From NCBI GenBank assembly GCA_013336525.1, contig JAAXTM010000002.1:124001-188000 (forward strand): a stretch of DNA of 64,000 bases. Reading direction: 5' to 3'. A program made the translations under genes and the position numbers. Below the pieces are notes generated by a model, which saw only the letters and a list, made by a program, of their open reading frames with translations, did not search any database and was not told the origin of the DNA. The stretch's first letter is position 1, and each line of letters opens with the position of its first letter. Positions 54,077-64,000 of this stretch are shown in pieces. This DNA comes from Geobacteraceae bacterium. GTDB lineage: Bacteria > Desulfobacterota > Desulfuromonadia > Geobacterales > Pseudopelobacteraceae.

Positions 54077-54210
54077 TCCTGGAATTGCCGGCCTGATACC
54101 CAACAGGTTTTACTGTTTCTAGCAATTCAGGAGTTTTAGCCGGAATTGTCAGGCAGAAAATATAGTTAGTTAGCACACTGATCCTGTTTATCAGGACTAC
54201 AGGAGAGTAC

Positions 54211-55734
54211 ATGACGCTTCATGAACTGCTCAAAAACCTGCCCGATTCAGAAACTCATGGAAACATGGATGTCTGCATCAACTCGCTGACCTGTGACTCG
54301 CGTGCAGCTCAACCGGGCGCCCTGTTTTTCGCACTGCGCGGTTCGCAAGCGGATGGGCACAGCTATATCAATAAAGCCGTAGAAGCGGGTGCAACGGCTG
54401 TTATTCTTGAGGACGCAGCCTTTGCTCCGGCCGGACTCCCGTGGGTCAGGGTGACTGACGGTCGGGCCGCTATGGGGAGTATCGCTGCGCATTTCAATGG
54501 TGACCCTACCGCGACAAAGCCGCTGATCGGCATTACCGGCACCAATGGCAAAACGACTACCACGTATCTGATTGAAGCGATTCTGGCCGCAGCCGGCCAA
54601 CCAGCTGCGGTACTCGGCACGATCAGTTACCGCTTCGGCACAAAGTGCATAGGTGCATCTCACACAACGCCGGAATCGACCGAATTGCAAAGTGCGTTTC
54701 GTGAGTTGTCAGACGCCGGGGCTGGGGCTTTTGTAATGGAAGTATCCTCACATGCTCTGGAGCAAAAACGTGTGGATGGCTGCCATTTTGATGTCGGCAT
54801 CTTCAGCAACCTGACCCGCGATCATCTGGACTATCACGGAGATATGGAACAGTACCTGGCTGCCAAGATCAGACTGTTTTCCGAACTGCTGAAGCCGGAT
54901 GACGTAAAGACTAACCGTATGGCGGCTGTCAATATGGATGATCCCTACGGAGTTCGTGTAAAAGCAGCCGCATCCTGTCCTGTCATCACCTTTGGCATGG
55001 GTTCGGATTGGGACGTGCGCCCGGAGGAGGTACACCTTTCTGTAAGGGGCATAAGCGGAGTAATGCATACCCCAAAGGGAGAATTCCCCTTTGCATCGGC
55101 TCTTCTTGGGCGTTTTAATCTTTCAAACATCTTGGCGGCAGTGGCTGCCGGAGTTGCACTTGGCCTTCCTCTAACAGCCATAAAGGCGGGGATAGAGGGG
55201 CATAATACTGTGCCGGGCCGCATGGAAAAGGTAGAAAACCATCACGGCATCACCTGCCTGGTCGACTACGCCCATACGGGAGATGCTCTTGAGAATGTAC
55301 TTGCAACCGTAAAGGAAATAGCCACCAGCAGAATAATAACAGTCTTCGGTTGCGGCGGAGACCGCGACAATGGCAAGCGCCCTATCATGGGCAATATCGC
55401 CGCCAGCATGAGTGATCTGGCTGTTGTCACCTCCGACAATCCACGCACCGAAGATCCATTGGTAATCCTGAAGCAGATCAGGGCCGGAATTACTCCACTT
55501 TCGCTCCGCGAGTACCGCCCGGATGAACTGACCGAGAGCTTCGAAGAGAAGGGCTTTACTCTATTGGAAAACCGACATGAAGCGATCCGTCTGGCGATCA
55601 GACTGGCACACCCGGGCGACATAGTCCTTCTGGCCGGCAAAGGTCATGAAGATTACCAGATTATCGGCACCATGAAACAGCATTTTGATGACCGGGAAGA
55701 GGCAGCAGCAGCCTTTACGGAGAAGATTGTATAA
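54211..55734 (+). CDS. murE: UDP-MurNAc-tripeptide synthetase (meso-DAP adding)
   Basis: Adds the third amino acid to UDP-MurNAc-L-Ala-D-Glu. It has 507 residues. [20 protein letters not shown] near residue 107 is the ATP P-loop, SHTTPESTELQ near residue 149 and SSHALEQKRVDG near residue 182 are family motifs, and SDNPRTEDPL near residue 408 contains DNPR, the signature for meso-diaminopimelate. The ATG has AGGAGAG. A 134-base gap follows ftsI, so an internal promoter is possible. Its stop overlaps murF by one base (TAATG). Confidence 0.95.
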   Translation: MTLHELLKNLPDSETHGNMDVCINSLTCDSRAAQPGALFFALRGSQADGHSYINKAVEAGATAVILEDAAFAPAGLPWVRVTDGRAAMGSIAAHFNGDPTATKPLIGITGTNGKTTTTYLIEAILAAAGQPAAVLGTISYRFGTKCIGASHTTPESTELQSAFRELSDAGAGAFVMEVSSHALEQKRVDGCHFDVGIFSNLTRDHLDYHGDMEQYLAAKIRLFSELLKPDDVKTNRMAAVNMDDPYGVRVKAAASCPVITFGMGSDWDVRPEEVHLSVRGISGVMHTPKGEFPFASALLGRFNLSNILAAVAAGVALGLPLTAIKAGIEGHNTVPGRMEKVENHHGITCLVDYAHTGDALENVLATVKEIATSRIITVFGCGGDRDNGKRPIMGNIAASMSDLAVVTSDNPRTEDPLVILKQIRAGITPLSLREYRPDELTESFEEKGFTLLENRHEAIRLAIRLAHPGDIVLLAGKGHEDYQIIGTMKQHFDDREEAAAAFTEKIV

Positions 55735-57128
55735 TGTTTACCATCAATGAGATAGCAATCGCCACGGGGGGCCGGATCATCGGATCTGCCGGCGGAGAAA
55801 TATCGGCAGTATCAACTGACTCAAGGAGTGTTGCCCCTGGACAGCTCTTCGTGCCGCTACGCGGTGAGCGTTTCGATGGGCACGCTTTCATCCACGAAGT
55901 GGCTGAAAAGGGGATCACAGCGATTCTGGCCGATGAGCAGTGGCTGAAAGGGCACTCGCTCCCGGAGACCATGTCCTGCATTGCTGTAAAGAGCAGCCTC
56001 AGAGCCCTGGGTGATTTGGCAGCGGAGTGGCGAAAACAATTCAATATCCCGATCATCGCGGTTACAGGCAGCAACGGCAAAACTACTGTCAAAGAGATGC
56101 TTGCGACTATTCTGGCACTGACAGGACCAGGCTTAAAAACTTCTGGCAACCTCAACAATTTAATCGGCTTACCCCAAATGCTTTTCCAGCTCCTGCCGGA
56201 GCATCGTTGGGCTGTATTGGAAATGGGAATGAGCGAACCTGGTGAAATAGACCGCCTTGCTTCGATAACCAAACCACGCGTCGGCATAGTCCTGAACGCT
56301 CTGCCGGCTCATCTGCAAAGTATGGGAACGGTCGAGGCGGTAGCTGCCGCCAAGGGCGAATTACTGTATCACATCACTGACGGCGGACTGGCTGTTGTCA
56401 ACGCTGATGATTCACGTGTTGCCTCCCTATCCCAGAACGCATCCGCCCGGCGAATCAGCTTCGGCATTGATCGGGGCGAAGTACGCGCCCGTGAAATAAA
56501 CTCCTTGGGACTCGAGGGGCAGCAGTTTCGCCTTTTGACACCACAAGGCGAAACAACCATTAAGCTGAGAGCATGCGGCCGGCATAATATCTACAATGCC
56601 CTTGCGGCTACAGCCGCACTGCTGGAGAAGGTCGACCTGCCTACAATCGTCGCCGGACTGGAAGCATTTACCCCTTACAGCGGGCGCTTCCAGATCGAGC
56701 GTCTAGACGACATCACACTGGTTGACGACAGCTACAACGCCAACCCCTCCTCAACAAAGGCCGCACTGGAAACACTGAATCAGATAGCCACGAAGGGGCA
56801 TCGAATCGCAGTTCTCGGTGATATGCTGGAACTTGGCGAGCACGAAGCCGATGCACATATGAGCGTTGGGACCGTTGCGGGGCGGAACGTTGACCGCCTA
56901 TACCTGACCGGCGAACGGATGATAAAATACGCCTCAGAAGGGGCATTGTTAGCCGATATGCCCGCAAATGCCATTATCTGCTGCGCAAGCCACAGAGAGA
57001 TTGCAGAGAGGCTGCACAGCACCATTTCAGGCGGTGACGTTATTCTGTTTAAAGGTTCACGCGGCATGGCAATGGAAAAAGCGGCAACTGAATTGAAAAA
57101 CTTAATGCAGCAAGCAAAAGGGGAATAA
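55734..57128 (+). CDS. murF: UDP-MurNAc-pentapeptide synthetase
   Basis: Adds D-Ala-D-Ala to the UDP-tripeptide in the cytoplasm. It has 464 residues. The N-terminal domain begins MFTINEIAIATGGRI, the P-loop VTGSNGKTTVKEML is near residue 109, the mid-domain ENxGMSEPGEID-type segment reads VLEMGMSEPGEID near residue 160, and DDSYNANPSSTKAAL near residue 330 is the C-terminal mark. The ATG lies in the murE stop. mraY follows 3 bases later. Confidence 0.95.
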   Translation: MFTINEIAIATGGRIIGSAGGEISAVSTDSRSVAPGQLFVPLRGERFDGHAFIHEVAEKGITAILADEQWLKGHSLPETMSCIAVKSSLRALGDLAAEWRKQFNIPIIAVTGSNGKTTVKEMLATILALTGPGLKTSGNLNNLIGLPQMLFQLLPEHRWAVLEMGMSEPGEIDRLASITKPRVGIVLNALPAHLQSMGTVEAVAAAKGELLYHITDGGLAVVNADDSRVASLSQNASARRISFGIDRGEVRAREINSLGLEGQQFRLLTPQGETTIKLRACGRHNIYNALAATAALLEKVDLPTIVAGLEAFTPYSGRFQIERLDDITLVDDSYNANPSSTKAALETLNQIATKGHRIAVLGDMLELGEHEADAHMSVGTVAGRNVDRLYLTGERMIKYASEGALLADMPANAIICCASHREIAERLHSTISGGDVILFKGSRGMAMEKAATELKNLMQQAKGE

Positions 57129-57131
57129 CCC

Positions 57132-58208
57132 ATGCTCTACCACATTTTTTATCCGCTTGCGGCCAACATCAAGCTTTTCAACATATTTAAATACCTGACT
57201 TTCCGTACCATCTACGCAATGATCACTGCACTGGTGGTCTGTTTTATTCTTGGCCCATGGATTATCCGCAAACTTGAGTCACTGCAAGCGCGCCAGGTCA
57301 TCCGTACAGACGGTCCCGAATCACACCTGCAGAAGCAGGGGACACCCACTATGGGCGGAGTGATTATACTGGCCGCCATCGTCATACCGACCCTGCTCTG
57401 GGCCGATCTTACAAATCAGTACATCTGGCTCACACTTTTCATTACGATCGGTTACGGCTTGATCGGCTTTGTTGACGACTACAAAAAGGTGGTCAAGAAA
57501 GACACCAAGGGGCTCTCTGCACGCCAGAAGCTGTTCTGGCAGACTTTGCTGGCCGGCTCGGTTGCAGTTTGCCTGTTTCTCAAGCCTGGTTTTAGTGAAC
57601 AGCTTTTTTTCCCGCTATTCAAAAACTTTCACCCTGACCTCTGGATCTGGTTCATCCCTTTTGCGACTCTGGTTATTGTCGGTGCCAGCAATGCCGTCAA
57701 CCTCACAGATGGACTCGACGGTCTCGCAATCGGACCGGTTGCAATTAATGCAGCCACCTATATGCTGTTCTCCTACATAGCCGGGCACGCCACACTGTCA
57801 GCCTATCTGCAGATTCCTCGAGTAGTCGGTGCCGGTGAACTCGCCGTGTTGTGCGGCGCAATGGTTGGAGCCGGTCTCGGCTTCCTTTGGTACAACTCGT
57901 ATCCGGCCGAAGTTTTCATGGGAGACGTCGGTTCACTCTCACTGGGTGGGACATTGGGAACTATAGCGGTGCTGACCAAACAGGAGATACTATTAGTTAT
58001 TGTCGGCGGCATCTTTGTCGTCGAAGCACTTTCGGTCATTTTCCAAGTAGGTTCCTACAAATATCGCGGCAAACGCATCTTCCGCATGGCCCCCATCCAT
58101 CACCATTTTGAACTTAAGGGGGTCGCGGAGCCGAAGATAATTGTCCGTTTCTGGATTATCAGCATCATCCTGGCATTGGTGGCTATTTCGACACTGAAGA
58201 TGAGGTAG
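57132..58208 (+). CDS. mraY: Phospho-N-acetylmuramoyl-pentapeptide transferase
   Basis: Inner-membrane enzyme that attaches the pentapeptide to undecaprenyl phosphate, forming lipid I. It has 358 residues and about ten membrane helices. [14 protein letters not shown] near residue 72, [13 protein letters not shown] near residue 112 (catalytic Asp pair), [16 protein letters not shown] near residue 187, [10 protein letters not shown] near residue 264 and the [12 protein letters not shown] loop near residue 319 are all classic MraY sites. It lies between murF and murD with 3 and 8 base gaps. Confidence 0.96.
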   Translation: MLYHIFYPLAANIKLFNIFKYLTFRTIYAMITALVVCFILGPWIIRKLESLQARQVIRTDGPESHLQKQGTPTMGGVIILAAIVIPTLLWADLTNQYIWLTLFITIGYGLIGFVDDYKKVVKKDTKGLSARQKLFWQTLLAGSVAVCLFLKPGFSEQLFFPLFKNFHPDLWIWFIPFATLVIVGASNAVNLTDGLDGLAIGPVAINAATYMLFSYIAGHATLSAYLQIPRVVGAGELAVLCGAMVGAGLGFLWYNSYPAEVFMGDVGSLSLGGTLGTIAVLTKQEILLVIVGGIFVVEALSVIFQVGSYKYRGKRIFRMAPIHHHFELKGVAEPKIIVRFWIISIILALVAISTLKMR

Positions 58209-58216
58209 GCATTACC

Positions 58217-59557
58217 ATGGATTACCGCAACCAAAACATTCTCGTAGTCGGACTTGCAAAAACCGGTGTCGCCTGTGCCCGCTTCCTCGCCTCGAAGGGC
58301 GCACGCGTGACCGTCACCGACATGCGGAACGAAACCGCTTTGGCTGGTCAGTTGGCAGAACTGGGGGGGTACAATGTAATCCGGGAGCTGGAACGTCATG
58401 ATGCAGCGACCTTCCTCGCAAGTGATATGATTGTGGTGTCTCCCGGAGTGCCGATGGATCTGCCGCAACTTGTTGCAGCGCAGCGTGCGGGAGTGGAGAT
58501 CATCAGCGAGATCGAACTTGCCGGGCGTTTCATTGATGTCCCACTGGCGGCGATTACCGGCACCAACGGCAAGACAACGACCACCACCATCCTGGGGGCT
58601 ATATTCAAGCATAACGGCTATCACACCTTCGTCGGCGGCAACATAGGCAACCCACTGATTGAACTGGCTGAGTCACATCAAATATGGGACCAGATAGTAG
58701 CCGAAATAAGCTCGTTCCAACTGGAGTGGATCACCTCGTTCCGCCCGACCGTGGCGGCACTTTTGAATCTGAGCGAGGATCACCTCGATCGATACCCGGA
58801 TTATCAGGCCTACATTGATGCCAAGCTGCGCATTTTTGAAAACCAGACCGAAGAAGATTTTGCCGTGGTTAACCGGGATGATCCGCTGGTCTGGCAGCAT
58901 GCTCAAGCTCTCAAGGCCTCTTTGTTTCCGTTCAGCCGCAAGGTTGAACTCGAAGAGGGTATTTTCTACCGGGACGGTGTTATCACCTATCGTCATGACG
59001 GACACGAGGAATGCTTTCCTACCGCCGCCATCAGGCTTCAAGGAGTGCATAACCTTGAAAACATCATGGCCGCAACGGCATGTGCACTACTGCTAGGTTG
59101 CCGTCCGGATGAAACATTTGAGACTATTCTCTGTTTTGAGGCGCTGCACCACCGTATGGAATTTGTCCGAGAAGTGAACGGTGTCAGCTATTATGAGGAC
59201 AGCAAGGCGACCAATGTCGGCAGCGTCGAAAAAGCACTGGAAAGCTTTAAGTACATAACACTCATAGCAGGAGGCAAAGACAAGGGTGGCTCATACGCCC
59301 CTCTGGCCCCGATGGTAAAGGAGAGAGTGCGGCACCTTGTACTTATCGGTGAAGCTGCTGGACGGATGGAGCAGGAGCTTGGAGAGTTCACCGACACCCG
59401 CAGGGCGGCAACTCTGGAGGATGCGGTAAGGATTTCGGCAGAGATAACAGCTTCGGGGGGCACCGTTCTGATGTCGCCAGCCTGCTCAAGCTTCGACATG
59501 TTCCGGGATTATGAAGAGCGGGCACAACGATTTATTGACGCGGTAAAGGCACTGTAA
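58217..59557 (+). CDS. murD: UDP-N-acetylmuramoyl-L-alanine:D-glutamate ligase
   Basis: Adds D-glutamate to UDP-MurNAc-L-Ala, 446 residues. The Rossmann start [21 protein letters not shown] is near residue 6, the P-loop [14 protein letters not shown] near residue 113, and [12 protein letters not shown] near residue 182 and [16 protein letters not shown] near residue 322 are the ligase marks. [12 protein letters not shown] near residue 418 is the D-Glu site. It ends directly against the ftsW ATG. Confidence 0.95.
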   Translation: MDYRNQNILVVGLAKTGVACARFLASKGARVTVTDMRNETALAGQLAELGGYNVIRELERHDAATFLASDMIVVSPGVPMDLPQLVAAQRAGVEIISEIELAGRFIDVPLAAITGTNGKTTTTTILGAIFKHNGYHTFVGGNIGNPLIELAESHQIWDQIVAEISSFQLEWITSFRPTVAALLNLSEDHLDRYPDYQAYIDAKLRIFENQTEEDFAVVNRDDPLVWQHAQALKASLFPFSRKVELEEGIFYRDGVITYRHDGHEECFPTAAIRLQGVHNLENIMAATACALLLGCRPDETFETILCFEALHHRMEFVREVNGVSYYEDSKATNVGSVEKALESFKYITLIAGGKDKGGSYAPLAPMVKERVRHLVLIGEAAGRMEQELGEFTDTRRAATLEDAVRISAEITASGGTVLMSPACSSFDMFRDYEERAQRFIDAVKAL

Positions 59558-60685
59558 ATGCTTAAGAAACTGGAAGAATATGATCTGGTGATCATGCTGA
59601 TGGCCATTGCCCTGACCTGTTTCGGGGTGGTGATGGTCTATTCGGCGTCTTCTGTCATGGCAGCCAAACGCTTTCATGACGGCTTCTTCTTCCTCAAACG
59701 GCAGGGACTGTTCGCTCTGCTAGGATTTGGCCTAATGCTCTGGACAATGCAAATCAACTACCAGTTCTGGCGCAAACTGGCCGCACCGATACTGCTTGGA
59801 TGCATTGTGCTCCTGGTGCTGGTATTAATACCCGGAATAGGTGGCAGCGCCGGTGGTGCTTCCCGCTGGATCAGGCTGCCAGGCTTTAATCTTCAGCCCT
59901 CAGAGGTCGCCAAGATCGCTCTTATCATGTACATGGCCTATTCACTGGACAGAAAACAGGACAAGATCAAGCAGCTCGGTCCCGGTTTTGTTTCATATAT
60001 GCTTATCCTGGTGATAATGATAGGTCTGCTGCTTAAACAGCCGGATATGGGATCAGCCCTCACTTTGGCTGCTGTTGCAGTCATTATGCTCTTTGCTGCA
60101 GGGACACGTCTGGTTTACATATTTTCTATAATTTTGATGTCGATGCCGTTCATTTATTTTCTGGTAATGAATGTTGACTACCGCAAGCGGCGCATTATGG
60201 CATTTCTCGACCCGTGGCAGGATCCTCAGAACAGCGGTTTCCAGATAATACAGTCGTGGCTGGCCTTGGGAACAGGAGGGCTCTTCGGCCAGGGATTGGG
60301 CGAAGGAAAGCAGAAGTTATTCTATCTGCCGGAGGCACATACAGACTTTATTTTATCGGTTGTCGGCGAAGAGCTTGGATTCCTTGGTGTGGTCGTTATC
60401 GTCGGTATGTTCTTCTTGCTGGTGCAGCGGGCCATGCGTATAGCCGTTGCTGCGCCAGATACTTTCGGACGCTTTCTGGCGCTCGGAATTGCTGTATTAT
60501 TCGGGATAGAGGCAACGGTAAATATGGGTGTAGTAACAGGCCTGCTCCCGACCAAGGGATTAGCGCTACCTTTTATAAGCTACGGGGGCAGTTCTCTCAT
60601 CATAAGCCTGTTTGCCGTTGGTATTCTGCTAAATATCTCATCGGGACTGAAGATCTCCTCCATCAGCCTCAAGGAGGAAAAATGA
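59558..60685 (+). CDS. ftsW: Peptidoglycan glycosyltransferase FtsW
   Basis: SEDS-family polymerase that works with FtsI at the septum, 375 residues and about ten membrane helices. FNLQPSEVAKIALIMYMAY near residue 109 and the GLLPTKGLALPFISYGGSS block near residue 328 are SEDS marks; the conserved Asp of the active site lies in the KQPDMGSAL segment. The ATG comes at once after the murD stop. Its stop overlaps murG as ATGA. Confidence 0.94.
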   Translation: MLKKLEEYDLVIMLMAIALTCFGVVMVYSASSVMAAKRFHDGFFFLKRQGLFALLGFGLMLWTMQINYQFWRKLAAPILLGCIVLLVLVLIPGIGGSAGGASRWIRLPGFNLQPSEVAKIALIMYMAYSLDRKQDKIKQLGPGFVSYMLILVIMIGLLLKQPDMGSALTLAAVAVIMLFAAGTRLVYIFSIILMSMPFIYFLVMNVDYRKRRIMAFLDPWQDPQNSGFQIIQSWLALGTGGLFGQGLGEGKQKLFYLPEAHTDFILSVVGEELGFLGVVVIVGMFFLLVQRAMRIAVAAPDTFGRFLALGIAVLFGIEATVNMGVVTGLLPTKGLALPFISYGGSSLIISLFAVGILLNISSGLKISSISLKEEK

Positions 60686-61803
60686 AACTGATTATTGCGG
60701 GTGGCGGCACCGGCGGACATCTTTTCCCAGGCATCGCAATTGCGGAAGAGTTTCTGGCGCGTGACTCTGCCAATCAGGTGCTGTTTGTCGGGACTGAACG
60801 CGGCATTGAGGCCAGAGCCGTCCCGGCTGCCGGCTATCCCCTGGAACTTATTTCAGCAGCCGGGATTCGCGGCAAAGGTTCCCTAAGCCAGCTAAAGGGT
60901 TCAGCGATGATGATATATGGCTATGCCCAATCAAGGAGAATATTGAAGCGTTTCAAGCCGGATATTGTTATTGGCGTTGGTGGCTATGCCTCTCTGCCGA
61001 TGGTGTTGGCAGCCCGTGGCATGGGAATCCCCCGCTTTATTCACGAACAGAACGCCATTCCCGGCTTGACGAATCGCCTGCTGGCCAGGTTCGTCAGCAA
61101 GGTTTTCATAACATTGGAAGAATCGGCCCGATATTTCCCTTCCGCTCAAACTATCTTGACCGGCAATCCGCTGCGAAAGCAGATTTTGGATTCATTAGGG
61201 TCAAGGACCACAGATCAAGGGTCAAGAGAAAACCATGAGGAACACTCCTTGCCCCTTGCCCCTTGCCCCTGTTTCAACCTCTTTGTTTTTGGCGGAAGTC
61301 AGGGAGCACACGCAATCAATGCCGCAATGATTGAAGCGCTCCCGCTAATAAAGAAGAATCGTCCCAACATACGTATTATGCACCAGACCGGTGAAAAGGA
61401 TTACGCAGAAGTAACGGCTGCCTACAGTGCAGCGGGCGTTGAAGGGAAAGTTTCAGCCTTTATCACGGACATGGCGTCAGAATATGCCAAGGCCGATCTG
61501 GTCATCTGCAGGGCTGGAGCGACAACTATTGCAGAAGTAACCGCCTGCAGCAAGGCCTGTTTGTTTATCCCCTTTCCTCACGCCGTGGATGATCACCAGC
61601 GTCGCAATGCCGAAGCTCTTCTTAAAAAGGATGCCTGCTTCATGATGCTGGAACGAGAGCTTACCGGGATATCGCTGGCTGAATCCATATGCACACTGGC
61701 AGGAGACCCGGACCTTGTGCGCCACACCGGGGATTTGGCCTTCAGTTTGGCACGTTTGGATGCCGCCAGAATCATTGTTGATGAAATGACGGAAATAAAT
61801 TAG
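60682..61803 (+). CDS. murG: Lipid II synthase MurG with an in-frame repeat insertion
   Basis: Membrane-associated GT28 enzyme that adds GlcNAc to lipid I. It has 373 residues. GGGTGGHLFPGIAIAEEF near residue 6 and FVFGGSQGAHAINAA near residue 203 are the two signature loops, with HEQNAIPGLTNRLL near residue 120. Between residues about 171 and 197 an extra segment (GSRTTDQGSRENHEEHS, then PLAPCPC) sits where relatives pass straight from GNP...R to FVFGG. This matches the repeat at 61195-61268. Protein function is likely kept because the insert is in frame. AGGAGG precedes the ATG. Confidence 0.92.
   Translation: MKLIIAGGGTGGHLFPGIAIAEEFLARDSANQVLFVGTERGIEARAVPAAGYPLELISAAGIRGKGSLSQLKGSAMMIYGYAQSRRILKRFKPDIVIGVGGYASLPMVLAARGMGIPRFIHEQNAIPGLTNRLLARFVSKVFITLEESARYFPSAQTILTGNPLRKQILDSLGSRTTDQGSRENHEEHSLPLAPCPCFNLFVFGGSQGAHAINAAMIEALPLIKKNRPNIRIMHQTGEKDYAEVTAAYSAAGVEGKVSAFITDMASEYAKADLVICRAGATTIAEVTACSKACLFIPFPHAVDDHQRRNAEALLKKDACFMMLERELTGISLAESICTLAGDPDLVRHTGDLAFSLARLDAARIIVDEMTEIN
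61195..61268. repeat. Heptanucleotide repeat insertion inside murG
   Basis: Three perfect tandem CCTTGCC copies lie at 61247-61267. Upstream, CAAGGGTCAAG (61216-61226) pairs with CTTGCCCCTTG (61248-61258) with a single mismatch, and GGTCAAGG (61199-61206) is a further partial copy. The unit can fold as a stem-loop with about 20 loop bases. It reads through in frame and adds about 25 residues to MurG. It looks like a short palindromic element rather than original coding sequence. Confidence 0.7.
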
Positions 61804-61818
61804 TCAGAGAAGGTAAAT

Positions 61819-63194
<1,376 letters not shown>

Positions 63195-63198
<4 letters not shown>

Positions 63199-64000
63199 AG
63201 CCTGAAACGCCGGAAATACGCGGGCAGTTGCTGCAGCACGAACCGATGAGTCTCCATACCTCTCTCAAGGTAGGCGGACCGGCTGATTTTTACGCTATTC
63301 CAGAGGATGCAGAAGATCTGCAGCGTCTACTGTCCTGGTTACGTAATCGGAATATCCAATGGATGCCTGCAGGCAGAGGGTATAACCTGCTGGTGCGGGA
63401 CAAAGGGATCCGTGGAGCGGTGATCTCGCTGGAACGCTTCGACCACATCACAGCAATCGAGGGGACGCTGATTAAGGCTGAGGCCGGCGTAGAAAACCTT
63501 GCGGTGGTCAGGTTTGCCCAGCGACTGGGATTAGGTGGCATCGGATTTATCTCGGGGATTCCGGGTACAATCGGCGGTGCGATAAAAATGAACGCCGGTG
63601 CTTATGGCATGGGGCTACTGGAGAGAACTGATCGCCTGACTCTGTTGCGGAACGGAATAGTCTCTGATTTCCGTATGGATGAGCTGGACTACGGTTACCG
63701 TCATCTAAAACTGGATGATGGCGATATCGTACTGGCCGCGACATTTAGGCTGGAAGAACGCGAATCACCATATACCGAGGATGAGATTCGCAAGGATCTG
63801 GAATTGCGGCGAACAAAGCATAACGTTGGACATCCCAGCGCTGGATCGTTCTTTAAAAACCCACAAGGACATGCTGCCTGGCGGTTGATAGATGCGGCTG
63901 GAATGCGTGGTGCAAAAGTCGGCGGCGCCGAGGTTTCTGAGGTGCACAGCAACTTCCTGGTAAACACTGGAGGCGCAACAGCAGCCGATTTTTTGTCTCT
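63195..64000 (+). CDS. murB: UDP-N-acetylenolpyruvoylglucosamine reductase (partial)
   Basis: FAD enzyme that reduces enolpyruvyl-UDP-GlcNAc to UDP-MurNAc; the frame is cut by the right edge after about 268 codons. [38 protein letters not shown] and [21 protein letters not shown] bind FAD and substrate, and [11 protein letters not shown] holds the catalytic serine region. The family N-terminus ([16 protein letters not shown]) lies upstream of the first ATG (63246) and in part of the TTG at 63228. The only codon far enough upstream with a binding site (AGGGGAAG) is CTG at 63195, overlapping the murC stop as CTGA. Confidence 0.85.

Noticed and set aside
54077-54210. Near inverted repeat around GGAATTGCCGGC and AGCCGGAATTGTC before murE
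   Set aside because: The arms differ at the central bases and no T run follows; neither a terminator nor an operator can be supported.
61247-61267. Tandem heptamers read as a possible CRISPR or variable repeat array
   Set aside because: Only three 7-base units with no spacers; no cas genes anywhere in the window.
60214-61803. Extended 529-codon version of murG starting inside ftsW
   Set aside because: The extra 156 codons overlap ftsW in another frame; the true ATG at 60682 has AGGAGG and abuts the conserved GGGTGGH motif.

Overview
The window looks like chromosomal backbone of a Geobacter-type deltaproteobacterium (Desulfuromonadales). This is inferred from the gene set, not from a database search. 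Pointers are a single-chain pyruvate:ferredoxin oxidoreductase, a DHH-CBS-nucleotidyltransferase fusion, futalosine-type menaquinone genes (MqnB plus a UbiD-UbiA-UbiX set), a FolE2-type GTP cyclohydrolase, PEP-CTERM protein sorting, and a PilZ / chemoreceptor pair. Base composition is mixed and even. No prophage, intact insertion sequence or CRISPR array is visible. Nearly all long reading frames opposite the genes are shadows.

Layout. 1-712: a gene running off the left edge on the minus strand, then about 560 bases of AT-rich spacer with small palindromes. 713-13560: an MFS carrier, a DUF2062 membrane protein, MTA phosphorylase, a second nucleoside phosphorylase, tRNA-Ser(GGA), the small SRP RNA, the dnaX-ybaB-recR recombination/replication cluster, the 1191-residue pyruvate oxidoreductase, an epimerase-like protein and folK. 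13584-20000: transaldolase, glycogen synthase, then ubiD-ubiA-ubiX (probably late menaquinone steps) and a GT2 glycosyltransferase. 20015-26038: an accessory-flavoured stretch with a MocR regulator diverging from an FMN-binding oxidase-like gene, a BenE transporter, a cupin, a hemerythrin remnant, a MITE-like inverted repeat, a PAS protein, greB, an exported FKBP and an exported protein built of 11-residue repeats. 26300-32069: a GlcD-type oxidase, maf, yggS, and the overlapping minus-strand operon engB-folE2-DUF2064-mqnB. 32287-43171: an ankyrin protein, panB-panC-panD, a chemoreceptor, a PilZ protein, class II aldolase, gluQRS, ppnP and the large tRNA nucleotidyltransferase fusion. 43406-50146: a sigma54-type promoter with its PEP-CTERM protein, then a minus-strand run lemA-TPM-TPM-glgP and an aminotransferase. 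50253-64000: the division and cell wall cluster mraZ-rsmH-ftsL-ftsI-murE-murF-mraY-murD-ftsW-murG-murC-murB, cut by the right edge.

How the genes fit together. The mra/mur/fts run makes and flips the peptidoglycan precursor and builds the septum, under a strong promoter with three MraZ-type repeats just downstream of it. Central carbon genes (pyruvate oxidoreductase, aldolase, transaldolase, glgA, glgP) fit gluconeogenesis from acetate or pyruvate and glycogen storage. MqnB and the UbiD/UbiA/UbiX trio fit menaquinone synthesis by the futalosine route.

Most notable observations: an in-frame heptanucleotide repeat insertion inside murG; a probable CTG start of murB overlapping the murC stop as CTGA; an A10 slippery run in dnaX followed by a -1 frame stop in the same local context as in E. 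coli; a 7 x 11-residue repeat exported protein; a small secreted gene apparently broken by a one-base shift downstream of the chemoreceptor; and clear operator architectures for MraZ and for the MocR regulator.
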